Positions 49,264 to 63,117 of a DNA stretch of 64,000 nt are shown one piece after another. Origin of the DNA: Chaunax sp. Z400 (Eukaryota > Chordata > Actinopteri > Lophiiformes > Chaunacidae); contig CM075201.1 of NCBI GenBank assembly GCA_037577475.1, positions 11,265,501 to 11,329,500 on the forward strand. Direction: 5' to 3'. Numbering within the stretch: the stretch's first letter is position 1; every line of letters starts with the position of its first letter. The position numbers and the translations under genes were made by a program. The notes under the pieces are model-generated. The model was not told the DNA's origin, made no database searches, and saw only the letters and a list, made by a program, of their open reading frames with translations.

Positions 49264-50559
49264 GTGAGTGTGACAGCAGTGGTCTGTATTTTATCATTGT
49301 CAGTCATCATCAATAAGAACTGTATATGCATGGGCACAGATCCTGGTGGAGACAGAGGGGGTAGATTGTATTGCATTTAATAGATGCTCGGTATCCTGCT
49401 CAGCGGACTGAAACTATGCTGAACAGGCATACATCACGACCATTTTCCCCTTTGAATGAAAGGAAGTGCCGTAAAAGTGCTGGGGCCAAATTCAAATAAA
49501 TAGCAGCAATATACCAAAAAATATGTTGCTTTTTACACGTAAATATAAAAACACAGTTTCTGATTTTCTATACTTATTTAAAGAAATAAAGACAGAGAGC
49601 CAATTAGAAAAGAGTCTTATTATTGTATAACTACCTCATTTTATTGTGAAAATACTGTATGGCCTCCCCATAAAATGCCTGCTTTTTGAGTTTGGTTTGT
49701 CAGTATGTCCATTCAGAAGGACCCTAACGTTAATATTTTACATAAATTGAGCCTTCCAATAATGGACATTGTACACAGCATAAAATAGGAAGTGGAGTAA
49801 AAATCCACTTGTGTCCTATTTCTCTCAGCTTGTAGTAGCTTATCACCCCCACCCTCCATTTAGAGCTGGATTATGCCTCTTGCTTTTCATAAGTGTAAAC
49901 TGCACAGTGCATCAAGTTACATTTATTTATTGAATGTGTCATGAGACCTAAATTACTGCAGTCACTAAAGGGTTAGTTTTCTCAATATTCTGGACTCTTT
50001 CTGTATTAAAGAGACTCCTTTACTCTGAAATCTCAGCCCATCTCTCTGGTGAACAATATTGTGAGACAGACCTCATGATTACATTATAAAAGACATTTGG
50101 GGAAAAACAAATAATGAAACAAATCTGGAGCTATTCAGTAAGAAAAAAATATTTTAAAATGTAATTTAACATAACAAGTTTCTGTGATATGACCCCTGTT
50201 TGCCAACTTTACGCTTGAGCACCTAAAATGTGGACTATTGTATGTAGAGTGATGGCTAAGTAGTTCCTGGGGTGTCATTTAGTACACAAGTGTTCCATTA
50301 TGGACTCATTAGAATTACCATAATGGATTTCTTCTGTCAAAGATGCTATATTCACATCATAGTGAGGTGAAAAAATGATGTATGTGGGAGGGAGGCCAAG
50401 AAGGAAGAAGAGGGAAGTCTGTTATCTGAAGCCTGCAGAGGGCTTTGTATTATGTATAGAGCTGACTCAGCCATTTTTAACCCTCTCTGTGACACCTGAA
50501 CTCCACCTGATGAAGACTGTGAGATGTGTGGATCTTCTCTGTTTAACCTTTGACCCCAG

Positions 50560-51571
50560 GTGGAACATCCCATCACAGAGTGTATCACTGGTCTGGACCT
50601 GGTGGAGCAGATGATCCGGGTTGCCAAGAGTTACCACCTGCAGCACAAACAAGAAGACATCCCGATAAACGGCTGGGCCATTGAGAGTCGTGTCTATGCT
50701 GAGGTGTGTGTGAGGAGTGTATCTGTAACAGAATCTCATCATCATCATCAATCTCATCATGATTTGCTCATATTGAAACAAACATTTGTTCCATTACAGT
50801 GTAAAGAGCTTCACTGAGTCACATGGTTTACATTTTCTCTCATCACAACCAAACAGGAAGTCACAAATAAAAAACAGGAGCACCTGGAAATGGACAGATC
50901 AGACGTCCCAGGCCAAATTAAATTACGCCACCTAATTCGTTGACTCTGGAAACCTCTTCCCAGCAACCAAACCTTTTCCCTAATGATGAATCTGGATCTA
51001 TTAAAATCTCTTCTTACCTTCACAGATACATAAATCCGTCTGGATGACTCTGAATCTACATTATCTCAGCTACATATTGGTGTCATGTCTCTACCCCTGT
51101 CTGTTGGGTCACTGTGGCCAAAACCATACTGATCCCCTCTAATATAGATTTAATCTGCCAGATGTGGATGCAGATCCAGTTGCACATAGTGGAGGAACAT
51201 CATGAGTTGTCCATGCTTGGGTATTTTTAATTTGCTGTTTAATTATTTTTCATATTATTGGCAAATGTTAAAAAAAGAAAAGACCTTCTAGTGTTGAAGA
51301 AAGTGAAAAAGTGATCCAGAATCGTCACCCGTACCAGTATCGGAGTAAAGAGTCAGTCCCTGCAGGAAGATGAATATCATACATTGCCATCTGTGACAAT
51401 TATTTATAATAAAAGTATTGTGATTTAAACATGCTAACCTTTGCTTATGGTGCAGTTTTGAGTCAAATCGGTCTCTGTCGTTTTCTTCTGTTAGGATCCA
51501 TACAAGTCTTTTGGTCTTCCCTCCATTGGACGACTCTCTCAATACCAAGAGCCGCTCAACCTCAGCAATGT

Positions 51572-51641
<70 letters not shown>

Positions 51642-53758
51642 TCAGTCTGATACTGTAGTTCTGTAACCTTTGTCTGACGTTACTTTCTGATTGACCATTT
51701 CCTTGTCTGCTTCTCACTCTTGTCAGGTCTGCGTAGACAGCGGCATCCAGGAGGGAAGTGACATCAGCATCTACTATGATCCAATGATCTCAAAGGTCAG
51801 TGATGTATGTTAGATACAGGCTTGCCTTATTTTTAGCTTGTCATGCTAATGCTAATGCTAAACAGAAGGCAACTGGACTAGTCAGAACTGAGGAAGCCTC
51901 CTGGATGAGGATGAGAGGTGAAACATCCTCAAACTAAAAAAAAAAAAAGAGCCCATTGGCTGTTTATTTAACCCTGTGCGTGGATCTGCAGTAACGTCCT
52001 CTGGTATTTATTTGTAGTTGGTTACCTATGGAGCTACACGAGCTGAAGCCCTGGCTAGGATGGAGGATGCTCTGGACAACTACGTCATCAGAGGTCCACC
52101 AACACATTTGAACTAATAGACAGGAGCTTGTTTTTCTTTCTGTTGTTAAATGTCTATCTGTGATTTCTATACAGGTGTGACCCACAACATTCCCCTCCTG
52201 CGGGAAATCATCACCCATCCTCGCTTTATCTCCGGCGACATCAGCACCAACTTCCTCCGGGAGGTGTACCCCGACGGCTTCAAGGGTCACCAGCTGGACG
52301 TGAACAAGCGCAGGGAGCTGTTGGCCTCGGCGGCAGGGCTCTACATCACCGCTCAGCTCCGTTCACAGAAGGTCCTGGGCAACCTGAGGTGAGGACCAAA
52401 GCAAGCTTCATGTTGTAGGGGCCTGGGGGAAAGAAGGTGGTACCGTGTATAAAATGTGCTGTTCTGTGTTTCAGGGTCTCTTCAACACCTGTGAAGTGCA
52501 GCCAATGGCAGCTGTGTGCCAAGCTGGGGGAGGGGTCTCATTCTATGGCGGTGACCAAATCAGGAAATGTTTATACTGTGAGTATTTAAGATATCCCTTT
52601 ATTAGTCCCACAGTGGGAAATTTAATGTGCATCTATGAGCATATCAAACATATCAGTCTCCATGTGATGTTACTAGTATGGAAAGTTTGGGAAAGAATCC
52701 TTAAAGCTGCAAAAATTTTAAAAAATGCACCTTCACATTTATTATTCCCTACATTTTAGATTGAGATTGAAGGCATCTAAACAATTAAAGAGCACACATG
52801 CAGTTACTAGTAGCAGTACTACATTCTACTACAGTAGCTGATAAGGGTGATTGCTGCATTAAAAATAACAGTAAAACTTGGTAACCCCAATTCTGGAATT
52901 TCCGACCTCTGAAAAATGTGCTTTAACTACACAGTAAACCATATGGATGCCCTGATGATCATGTTCATATCAATATCATTTGATTAGACTAGTGGGATAA
53001 TATCAATTATTACAGACAAGTTTGCAAAAACTCTTGCAGCGTCACCATAATATTAAAATACAAGTACATCTCATAAAGTAGTAAAATACTGGTTAAAATC
53101 TTTTAAATAATGTTTGTATTATTACTGTCACCTTTCAGAGCAAAATAAATCCAACTCAGCGATGCATTAAAATCAGTTTGTCTGAGTCAGAGCTTGTATT
53201 TTCCCAATTTCCGATGTGTCATGAACGCAGCATGTTTGCTATATATCAAAAACAGCTCAAACAGCTGATGTTCTCAAAAGGCATTATGAAGGCCAGAAAT
53301 TCCTCGTGTGATTTCATAGTGTTTGTGTCTTTAGTATACAATGTAGAGAAATAAAAAACATTGAGACATAGACATCCTATTCTGAGTCTATACAGACTAT
53401 ACTGTAGTTCCATCATTCCCTGCTGGATTATTTCCATTTTATCTTTCAGAATGTTAGCTTAGCTTTTTTTTAAAGGAAAGGTAGGAAAGAGGGTCCTGCT
53501 GCATATGTGTACTCTTTACCATTTAACATGTTCATGTTTTAATCACCTGTCTGCAGTCAGTGACAACAGTCTGAATTGTCTCTTAATGAGTCTGAGACAC
53601 TTCAGAACTGTGTTTGTCTGCAGGTGGAGGTGGATGGAGGAAAGGTAGAAGTCAGTGGACAGTGGAACTTGGCCTCCCCACTGCTGCCACTCACCATCAG
53701 TGGATCAGTCCACTGGGAGACGGTGGGAGAGGGAGACCTGCTGGTGGAGCTGGAATAA
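50560..53758 (+). CDS. pcca: 3' exons of pcca, biotin domain deleted, copy B
   Basis: Exons 50560-50703, 51495-51569, 51727-51795, 52018-52093, 52175-52388, 52475-52577 and 53624-53758 mirror copy A in length and phase. The deletion joining LLPLTI(S)GSVHWE to TVGEGDLLVELE is shared, so it is older than the duplication. Two exon differences are amino-acid changes: Arg to Cys at the start of the third exon (VRVDSG in A, VCVDSG in B; human PCCA has Arg) and Asn to Ser next to the deletion junction. This fits relaxed constraint. The first half of the enzyme is missing, as in copy A. Confidence 0.88.
51575..51638. repeat. (TG)n microsatellite, copy B
   Basis: Shorter by about ten bases than the copy A tract at 19285-19358 and lacking its terminal cg step. 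Confidence 0.95.
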
Positions 53759-54895
53759 AAACGCACCTTTGACCCTTGATGTGTGACATCATCACCGAGA
53801 TGAGCCTTACTCCTCTCTGTGTCTACAGAGGAAGGTCAACACTGGTGAACAGACTGGACGATACCAGACACTTGATTTATCTTGCCAGTTGTCCGTCTCC
53901 ACGGTGACCCCCCCCCAAGCAGAGTTTAGTTCCCACGATGGCGACTCAGAGCTGAGTTCTATCAGCTGTTAGTCTTTCCTCCACGTCGGCTTCCCTCATG
54001 TCGTTTGGTGTTTAATAATGTCTTTTTGTTGATTTTGTTTTGTTTTCTAGACCAGATCGATTTTTTTTTTCACCCACAGAAACACATTGTTCTCATGTCA
54101 CTCCTATGCTGTCCATTCTTTTAGATGGCTTTAAAGGAAATAAATATAAGCTGCTGATGATTTCATTTAATTTCATTTTAAGCCCTGTTCAGCTCTGTTG
54201 TTCTGGGATTAGAAGCAGCAATCTGAAAACTGTCCACACCTCTGATAACACTCAAGTAGGAAAATCATCTCTTGTAATTTTGTTGAAATTAAATCCACCA
54301 ATAAAGAGCTAATTCTTTTGTACATAGTTAATGCTTTTCTGTCTGACTGCATCAGAAACAACAGTGAAAATTAAAGGTGCCAGAGAACATCCACTGATTG
54401 TGTGTTGTATGTGACGTTTAGACCATAGCATGAACTTTTATGTAAATCTAGTGATACTGCAAACAGCTGCGCTTAGCCTGCCGCCGGGAGCGAGGAGACT
54501 GGAAAGGAGGAGTTGGAAAGATATTCACGGATTCGAACTTCGCAGCTCAATAACTCATTATCATATACTGACCAACAGTAGAAACGCTTCTTTTTGGGGG
54601 GGGGTCATTCCATCCTGTTCATATTAAATATCATAGAGAAATTATGGTTCACATCTTTATTCACCCTTTATCCATACAGAAAAATCATTTTTGTGCAGAC
54701 TAGTGGTTTTTGTCTTAGTGTTTACAAGTCAGAAAGTGTGGATAGTGAGACAGAGAAAAATAGTCACTACCGTGCATGTCTACCTCCAGCATTTATCACT
54801 ACTTTACACCTCCTGAATGGATCAGATGTTATTCTGGACTTGTAGAATGACGTCATTCTTCCTGTAGAGCTGTGACAAGTTGTTCATGTGTTGCT

Positions 54896-55086
54896 GGAGC
54901 AGGATCTCTCTCTCTCACCCGGTGATCCTGAACGTCCCACAGAGGACATTGTCATGCATGAAGGTGATGCCTGATTGCTGTATCCTAGGAATGACGTGTG
55001 GACCTAGAACCATATGTCGGAGACAGATGGCCGTGAATCTAGACAAGTTCTGACCGTCATCCATTAGCAGTGCCTGAACTCCCCCT
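54896..55086 (-). mobile_element. Tc1-like transposase remnant, copy B
   Basis: Same fragment as 22620-22810 with the readable core GPHVIPRIQQSGITFMHDN. Confidence 0.5.
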
Positions 55087-55226
55087 AAGGGAATCGATAA
55101 AGAAAGGCCTGTCTTTCTACATTAATTGACTACATTAATTGAAAAAATAAAATTTGAAACTGAAAGTCAAATATCTTGGCTTTGATCTAGCTCCATACCA
55201 GACTGGCCTCCAGTCTTGCCCGGTCC

Positions 55227-55396
55227 AATATGGCGGGCGCTGTGTCGTATCCTAGCAACAGGTGGGCATTATCGTTCACTACATGACAGGTTGCAAGAAG
55301 GATCAAAGGATCAAAGGAATGACATCATTTTGCACTCCATAAAACAAAGTTTCCAATGCAGACACACAATTGTGTCGTGAACACAGATAGCACAAG
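55227..55396 (+). promoter_or_regulatory. Putative promoter and 5' exon of chimeric gene, copy B
   Basis: The aatatggcggg and gtatcctagcaac motifs and the gtaagt donor at 55397 are all preserved, so both copies could be transcribed if this is the promoter. Confidence 0.4.
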
Positions 55397-55526
55397 GTAA
55401 GTCAATTTTACGTATTAACACAGTAGTTACAGATGGAAATTGATGGAAATATCCGAACAATTCACAAAAACGGGCAGTATTATTTATAGAAATAACAGAT
55501 GGCACTCCATTGATTATATTATCTTA

Positions 55527-55678
55527 GCCTCTGGTGGCTCAGCTAATTAGCACCGTTAGCATCTCACATCTGTTGTAGCTCTCTCCTTCCTAGCTGTCCC
55601 AGGCCTCTGGTGACTCAGCAAATTAGCACCGTTAGCATCTCACATGATGTAGCTTGTCTCCTTCCTAGCTGTCCCACA
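55527..55678. repeat. 76-bp direct repeat, copy B
   Basis: Same two-unit repeat as at 23251-23402. Confidence 0.85.
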
Positions 55679-55940
55679 CATTTCCGTCCTTAACTTTATT
55701 TCACGTTGATATTTTTTGCAGTAGACCTTTTGTGTGACTTTGCCGAGTCACAGGCTAACTCTCTAGCTAGATTCATTCGTCTTATTAGCTGGGCCAATGT
55801 AAAACATTGAGTTTGTCCCAGATGTTTAGCACTGAGAACTGAGATGATGAGATGGGAAAGTTTCTGTAATTATCTTCCTCTTTGTTTTAAACAGTATATC
55901 TCCATTTCTTGTAACAGTGCCTCATCCTGTTTCTCCGCAG

Positions 55941-58900
55941 TAATCTTTAAAGAGATACAAGACCCTACTAATGGAAAAGACAAAGGATATTATGAAGCCA
56001 CAACAATCTCCAGAAGTGAGTGTATTTTTTAATCACAGTTTGTATTTTGTATCTTCTGCCTGTGTGCCTGTGTTTGAGTGTAAGCAACACTCAGATCATT
56101 TGTCTAATATTCATACATGTTTTTATTTGTAGAGCGAGGATTTGACAAGCTCGGAAGAAGAAGATCTGGAGACAGAGGAAGATATGTGTAACAGCCAGGA
56201 GGAGACAGAGAGTGAAGAGGAGTCTACTGACTTTAAACCTGGTGCTCTGTCGGCTACGGAGTTCCTCCTTAAGTTCTGCACTGAAGAAGGTACACAGGGA
56301 TGAGGGAGGTTTATGAACTGTATTTAGTTGGAGGCAGGGACATGATTGACTCTTTGTTCCTACATTATCCAGAACTAGAAATGTATAAACTCTCCAAGCA
56401 CAGGTAAATTTTACCAGCAGCTCATTGGTGGCAGGTGTGAAATCCTCAGCTTGATTGGTTTACACTGTCTGCTGATTGATAATGGAGGATGATAGTAGTG
56501 GTATGGAGAACCTGCAGTGATAATGTAGTTGTATTTACTCTGTAGGTATTTACTATCACTACATAGATTCTGTATCCCCTCCAAACTAATATATCATTAG
56601 ATTATATCATGTTTTGTTTTGGGGGTGCCTTAACGACTTGGTAAATCTTCTAGATGAAGCTAAAGTATTACATTTACATTCGGCTTGTCTAATATCATGC
56701 ACTCTTCTCTCTCATCAGAAATCCACTTCGGAGCCAGAGAGATTGGTATTGATCCTGATACTGAGCTACATCTCATATGGCTGGTCAGGGAATTCTTCTG
56801 TGCTCCTTTACCTCCTGATTGGGAGGAATGGTAAGTAAGGGGAGAGAAGCCTGGGAGTAGAGCTGTGTTAGCATAGATAACAGTATTCAGTGATCATTTT
56901 AATCTGGAGCAGACTACTTGCTGTGGTTTTGTGGCACTAGATGTGTTCCTCTGGGTTTCTGTTACCTTTTGTTGAAGCTGAAAGTAGTTGTGAACAGTCG
57001 TGTTGATCCCTAGTGAGGCACCAAAGATACAAGCTGTCCCAGCAGCACTTTGATTTATCTGAGTGGGTTTGACAGTAATGTAGCGCAGGAGTGTTTGTGT
57101 CCTTTTAGCTAATCAGGGATGGAGGTCTGTGCAGAGCAACCACAACATCTTCCATTTGCCTAAATAGTGTCTCTTAGATTACACACTACTATACACTTTC
57201 TGGTTTTTGGAAGTGCTAAAGTGAGCCCCTGCTCTCTCCCCTTCTTTTCCCCCACAGCGAGGATAGCAGTGGTGACACATTTTATAAAAACATCTCGACT
57301 GGTGACATCACCCTGGATCGTCCCACAGAAAAGTTGTACCGCCAGCTGGTGATTCAGGAGCGTGCCCTGCATAAAGCCACTGCAGAAGGCATAGAGACGA
57401 ACACGGAAGACGGTACCAAGAAAGAAAGTCAGGAGCCACTAAAGTCTCCAGAGGTGAGTTTTTGTTTTTTAGTCACAGTTTGTATTTTGTATCTTCTGCC
57501 TGTGTGCCTGTGTTTGAGTGTAAGCAACACTCAGATCATTTGTCTAATATTCATACATGTTTTTATTTGTAGAGCGAGGATTTGACAAGCTCGGAAGAAG
57601 AAGATCTGGAGACAGAGGAGACGGAGAGTGAAGAGGAGTCTACTGATGATCTGTCAGCTATGGAGTTCCTCCTTGAGTACATCCCTTTAGAAGGTACACA
57701 GGGATGAGGGAGGTTTATGAACTGTATTTAGTTGGAGGCAGGGACATGATTGACTCTTTGTTCCTACATTATCCAGAACTAGAAATGTATAAACTCTCCA
57801 AGCACAGGTAAATTTTACCAGCAGCTCATTGGTGGCAGGTGTGAAATCCTCAGCTTGATTGGTTTACACTGTCTGCTGATTGATAATGGAGGATGATAGT
57901 AGTGGTATGGAGAACCTGCAGTGATAATGTAGTTGTATTTACTCTGTAGGTATTTACTATCACTACATAAATTCTGTATCCCCTCCAAACTAATATATCA
58001 TTAGATTATATCATGTTTTGTTTTGGGGGTGTTTTAACGACTTGGTAAATCTTCTAGATGAAGCTAAAGTATTACATTTACATTCGGCTTGTCTAATATC
58101 ATGCACTCTTCTCTCTCATCAGTGATCCACATCTATGCCAGACAGCTTGGTATTGATCTTGATACTGAGCCACATCTCATATGGCTGGTCAGGGAATGCT
58201 TCTGTGCTCCTTTACCTCCTGATTGGGAGGAATGGTAAGTAAGGGGAGAGAAGCCTGGGAGTAGAGCTGTGTTAGCATAGATAACAGTATTCAGTGATCA
58301 TTTTAATCTGGAGCAGACTACTTGCTGTGGTTTTGTGGCACTAGATGTGTTCCTCTGGGTTTCTGTTACCTTTTGTTGAAGCTGAAAGTAGTTGTGAACA
58401 GTCGTGTTGATCCCTAGTGAGGCACCAAAGATACAAGCTGTCCCAGCAGCACTTTGATTTATCTGAGTGGGTTTGACAGTAATGTAGCGCAGGAGTGTTT
58501 GTGTCCTTTTAGCTAATCAGGGATGGAGGTCTGTGCAGAGCAACCACAACATCTTCCATTTGCCTAAATAGTGTCTCTTAGATTACACACTACTATACAC
58601 TTTCCGGTTTTTGGAAGTGCTAAAGTGAGCCCCTGCTCTCTCCCCTTCTTTTCCCCCACAGCGAGGATAGCAGTGGTGACACATTTTATAAAAACATCTC
58701 GACTGGTGACATCACCCTGGATCGTCCCACAGAAAAGTTGTACCGCCAGCTGGTGATTCAGGAGCGTGCCCTGCATAAAGCCACTGCAGGAGGATGATAG
58801 TAGTGGTATGGAGAACCTGCAGTGATAATGTAGTTGTATTTACTCTGTAGGTATTTACTATCACTACATAAATTCTGTATCCCCTCCAAACTAATATATC

Positions 58901-61900
58901 ATTAGATTATATCATGTTTTGTTTTGGGGGTGCCTTAACGACTTGGTAAATCTTCTAGATGAAGCTAAAGTATTACATTTACATTCGGCTTGTCTAATAT
59001 CATGCACTCTTCTCTCTCATCAGTGATCCACATCTATGCCAGACAGCTTGGTATTGATCTTGATACTGAGCCACATCTCATATGGCTGGTCAGGGAATGC
59101 TTCTGTGCTCCTTTACCTCCTGATTGGGAGGAATGGTAAGTAAGGGGAGAGAAGCCTGGGAGTAGAGCTGTGTTAGCATAGATAACAGTATTCAGTGATC
59201 ATTTTAATCTGGAGCAGACTACTTGCTGTGGTTTTGTGGCACTAGATGTGTTCCTCTGGGTTTCTGTTACCTTTTGTTGAAGCTGAAAGTAGTTGTGAAC
59301 AGTCGTGTTGATCCCTAGTGAGGCACCAAAGATACAAGCTGTCCCAGCAGCACTTTGATTTATCTGAGTGGGTTTGACAGTAATGTAGCGCAGGAGTGTT
59401 TGTGTCCTTTTAGCTAATCAGGGATGGAGGTCTGTGCAGAGCAACCACAACATCTTCCATTTGCCTAAATAGTGTCTCTTAGATTACACACTACTATACA
59501 CTTTCCGGTTTTTGGAAGTGCTAAAGTGAGCCCCTGCTCTCTCCCCTTCTTTTCCCCCACAGCGAGGATAGCAGTGGTGACACATTTTATAAAAACATCT
59601 CGACTGGTGACATCACCCTGGATCGTCCCACAGAAAAGTTGTACCGCCAGCTGGTGATTCAGGAGCGTGCCCTGCATAAAGCCACTGCAGAAGGCATAGA
59701 GACGAACACGGAAGACGGTACCAAGGAAGAAAGTCAGGAGCCACTAAAGTCTCCAGAGGTGAGTTTTTGTTTTTTAGTCACAGTTTGTATTTTGTATCTT
59801 CTGCCTGTGTGCCTGTGTTTGAGTGTAAGCAACACTCAGATCATTTGTCTAATATTCATACATGTTTTTATTTGTAGAGCGAGGATTTATATTATTATAT
59901 AATAATATAAATATCAATTCAATTACCTCATCCAAACATACATATACGCGTATAATAATAATGATTTGAAAAATATATGTTTTTTCAGTTGTAGTTTAAA
60001 TTTCTCTTTACTATTTTCTGATGTGATATAACTGGGGAGTGAATTCCAGACATACATGGCTCTGAATATGACTGTTCGTTTGATAGCATTTGTCTTTACT
60101 TTTGGTGGTGTAAAATGACCTGCAGTGGCATGTCTAGTAATATAATTATGTTTATCTGTACTGAAGGATAAGTTCTGATACAAAATAAACGGGGTCTTAG
60201 TGACAGTAACGTTTCTAATAAATACTAATAATGAATAGATCAGTCTGTCCTTTACAAATAACCAGTTATGACTCTTATGCATTGCAACAACAAGCTGTTC
60301 ATTAACAGCTGAAAACAAAAGTGCCAACTGTATATTTGATCCCTTTTCAGGATTCAGAGACTCTTGAGATCCCCAAGGAGCGCCATCGATTTATCATTGG
60401 CAAAAATGGGAAGAAGCTTCAAGAGTTAGCGCTGAAGACGGCCACCACAATCCAGATTCCTGGACCTGAAGACCCCAGCAACCAGATCAAAATCTCTGGT
60501 ACCAAGGAGGGCATTGAGAAGGCAAAGCATGAGATCCTGTTGATCTCTGCTGAGCAGGTAACGTGAATCATGAGACAACCAGCTTATTTCTGAGGTACAT
60601 CCCAGATACCACAGCTGTAGGATGAATTTCAATGTTTTCCTCTGACCTTCTTACCCTTAGGACAAACATGCTGTGTGGAGGGTGAATGTTGACAAGGTTT
60701 ACCACCCATTTATCACCGGTGCCCACAACAAGGTGGTAGGAGAATTAATGCAGGAGACTGGTGCCTGCATTCATGTCCCTCCTCCACCCGTGAACAAGAC
60801 AGAGATTGTCGTCTCTGGGACCAGGCAGCAGGTGGCCCTCGCTATGGCAAAGATCCAAGAGATTTTTGAAGACAAGGTACGCTAAAATCAAAGTTATCAC
60901 TTGGTGTTAGTGCTGATATAGATGATGTAGTCATGACGGAGGTTTGAACAAAATTCAATGTTGCTGATCTTCCCTTTGTATTGCAGAAGAAGAATACCAC
61001 CACCATTGCAGTGGAGGTTCAGAAATCACAACACAAGTTTGTGATTGGCTCCAAGGGAAAGACCCTACAGGAGATCCTGGCCAAAACCGGTGTCTCCGTT
61101 GAGGTCCCACCTTTTGACAGCGGCTCAGAAACTGTCATCCTCCGAGGGGAGCCAGGCCATCTGGTTCAGGCCCTGACTGCAGTTTATGTCAAGGTGTGGT
61201 ACATTTATCAAATGATCTTTGACATTTGACTTGCTACAAAAACTTTTTCTTCAGCTTATCTGGCTTTGATTTGACTTTTTTTTCTTTTGTGTTTTAGATT
61301 CAGGAGTGTCTGCCTGCTGCGAAGAATGTCATCATGGGATATAAGGCCAACTGTGAGGTTGCACAAAACCGCATCACGGCCAATCAGAAGGAGCTGGTAA
61401 GGATATAAATCTCTTTAATGTTATATTTAAATTTAAATTTACATTTAGGTGTGTACTGTGTACTAAGGTCAGGCATTTCTGCTGAACTCTTTCTGGTGGT
61501 ATTTTGAAGTGTCTGCTGTGTTTAGGATTCACATACACTGATGACAGTTATCTTTGAGGTTACTTTTAAGGCCACCGTCATGATAACTTTGAATGAGGAG
61601 AGAACTTAATTATAAACTTTGCTAATGGTAGTTAATATCTACTCCCTCTACAGGCGCTCAGGAACTTGACCATCACTGTGGATCCAAAGTATCACCCAAG
61701 AATCATCGGGCGCAAGGGTGAAACAATCAAAGCCATCTGCAGTGAGCATGGTGTCAACATCCGGTTCCCAGAAAGGATGGCTGAAAATCAGGTATGGCAT
61801 TCCTGCAGAACTTGTTTCCTTGTTTTCCTTTAATTACACATCAAAATGGATATAGTCAAACATTAGACCCTCATCAGCACAGCAGGTCCCTTTTCATACA

Positions 61901-62972
61901 TGACATTATAATGAGAACACACAGTGAAAGAGTTACCAACAACTGTAGTCGTCATTATCATACAGATTATTATGGGAGAGTAAGAAATTGTTTTTTTTGT
62001 CCTTAAATTCACAATTTTTTCTTTGTCTTGAATTTGTTTCTCCACAGGATCAGATCGTTGTAACGGGTGATGAGACCAAAGCCGCCGCGGCACGAGATGC
62101 TATCCAGGCCATTGTGGATGAACTTGAAGATACGATCTCCAAGGACATCACCCTGGACAGCCGGGTTCATGCCCGTATTATCGGAGCCCGCGGCATTGGA
62201 ATCTTCAGCATTCAAAATGAGTTTAAGGTGAGTCTGCAGAGAGGAAGGAGATCTTCCTGTCAGTGTAGCAAAACTACATAACAATTCACTTGCATTGTGT
62301 TTTGGAGCTTTCATTGTGTCTCCACTTACACCTTGTTAGCCCATTGTTATCTGACTACATAAATAATGTTTAGTTTTGGTAATACGATTTGTTAGTATCC
62401 AGTCCTTCATGTGGCTTGTTTTTATTTGTGTTTTTAGGTTGATATCAGGTTTCCCCGGCGAGGAGCTGCAGACCCGGACCTTGTGACGGTCACAGGTCGC
62501 TCCAAGCTGGTGAATGAAGCCATCGACCACCTCCTTAACCTGGAGGACAAATACGTAAGTTGCTCCCCATGACAACTGTTAATATTTGCTGGAGGTATTA
62601 CAACATTTGTTCTGTAATGTTTACAGTTTGCTCATTAGATCTGATATACTGTATGTTCACTTCTGGCAGATGGAGGATGTTGAGATGAAGAAATAGCTGA
62701 AGCCCTTTATGTATAGCGCTGCTGCCAGGCATGAACAGCGTGGCTCTTCCAATGGCGTTGCGGTGAGGGAGGCTCAGAGGACCACTGCCAATCAGAAGGT
62801 GAGGATTTCCAACAAGCCTGACACTGTTTGAAATTAGAATTGGTCACACCTTATTTTGTTAATCACCATTTTTTTCTACTTATAGGCCCCTGATATGAGT
62901 TGCACTGAGGAATTCCCCAGCCTTGGAGCCTCAGCAGCAACCAACACCTCTCCCCTGGGACCCAAGCACTGA
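55941..62972 (+). CDS. CEP164-like / vigilin KH chimeric gene, copy B
   Basis: ATG at 55971. Module 1: 56133-56289, 56719-56830, 57258-57453. Module 2: acidic exon 57573-57693 (27 bases shorter, in frame), helical 58123-58234 and WW-like exon 58662 onward, which is broken near 58790, loses its donor and would hit TGA at 58795. A third helical (59024-59135) and WW-like exon (59563-59758) follow. Splicing 57693 to 59024 restores the frame (phase 1 to phase 1) and gives a 709-codon product with two complete modules. KH exons: 60351-60557, 60661-60876, 60987-61193, 61298-61396, 61654-61791, 62048-62227, 62438-62554, with TAG at 62694 and the unused vigilin tail at 62886-62972. Here KH2 has VVGELM and KH3 keeps the GSKG loop, the ancestral states. 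Confidence 0.78.
58790..59690 (+). repeat. 901-bp partial module duplication, copy B only
   Basis: At 58790 the WW-like exon (ccactgcag) joins directly to intron sequence (gaggatgatagtagtgg) that normally lies upstream of the helical exon. Intron, helical exon, intron and WW-like exon are then repeated up to the same ccactgcag at about 59690. Almost no shared sequence exists at the join (one base), suggesting end joining, not unequal exchange between modules. Confidence 0.92.
59889..60330 (-). mobile_element. LINE C-terminal fragment at the fusion point, copy B
   Basis: Same fragment as 26739-27180 with one visible residue change (second codon Val in A, Ala in B). It again separates the truncated third acidic exon (59878) from vigilin KH1. 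Confidence 0.72.
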
Positions 62973-63111
62973 GCTCCCTCTTGAGCTGGACTGACTGCTG
63001 ACCTCTTCAGCTCTGAGAACGTCATCCTTCTCCTCCAGCAGATTCAGGACTCTTAAAGTGCCTTCACATCCTGAATTTGTTATCTTTTATATTTATCTGT
63101 TATATTTTATT

Positions 63112-63117
63112 AATAAA
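63112..63117 (+). other. Poly(A) signal of chimeric gene, copy B
   Basis: AATAAA in the same place as in copy A, followed by an extra aaagtgaa-type repeat unit absent from A. Confidence 0.6.
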
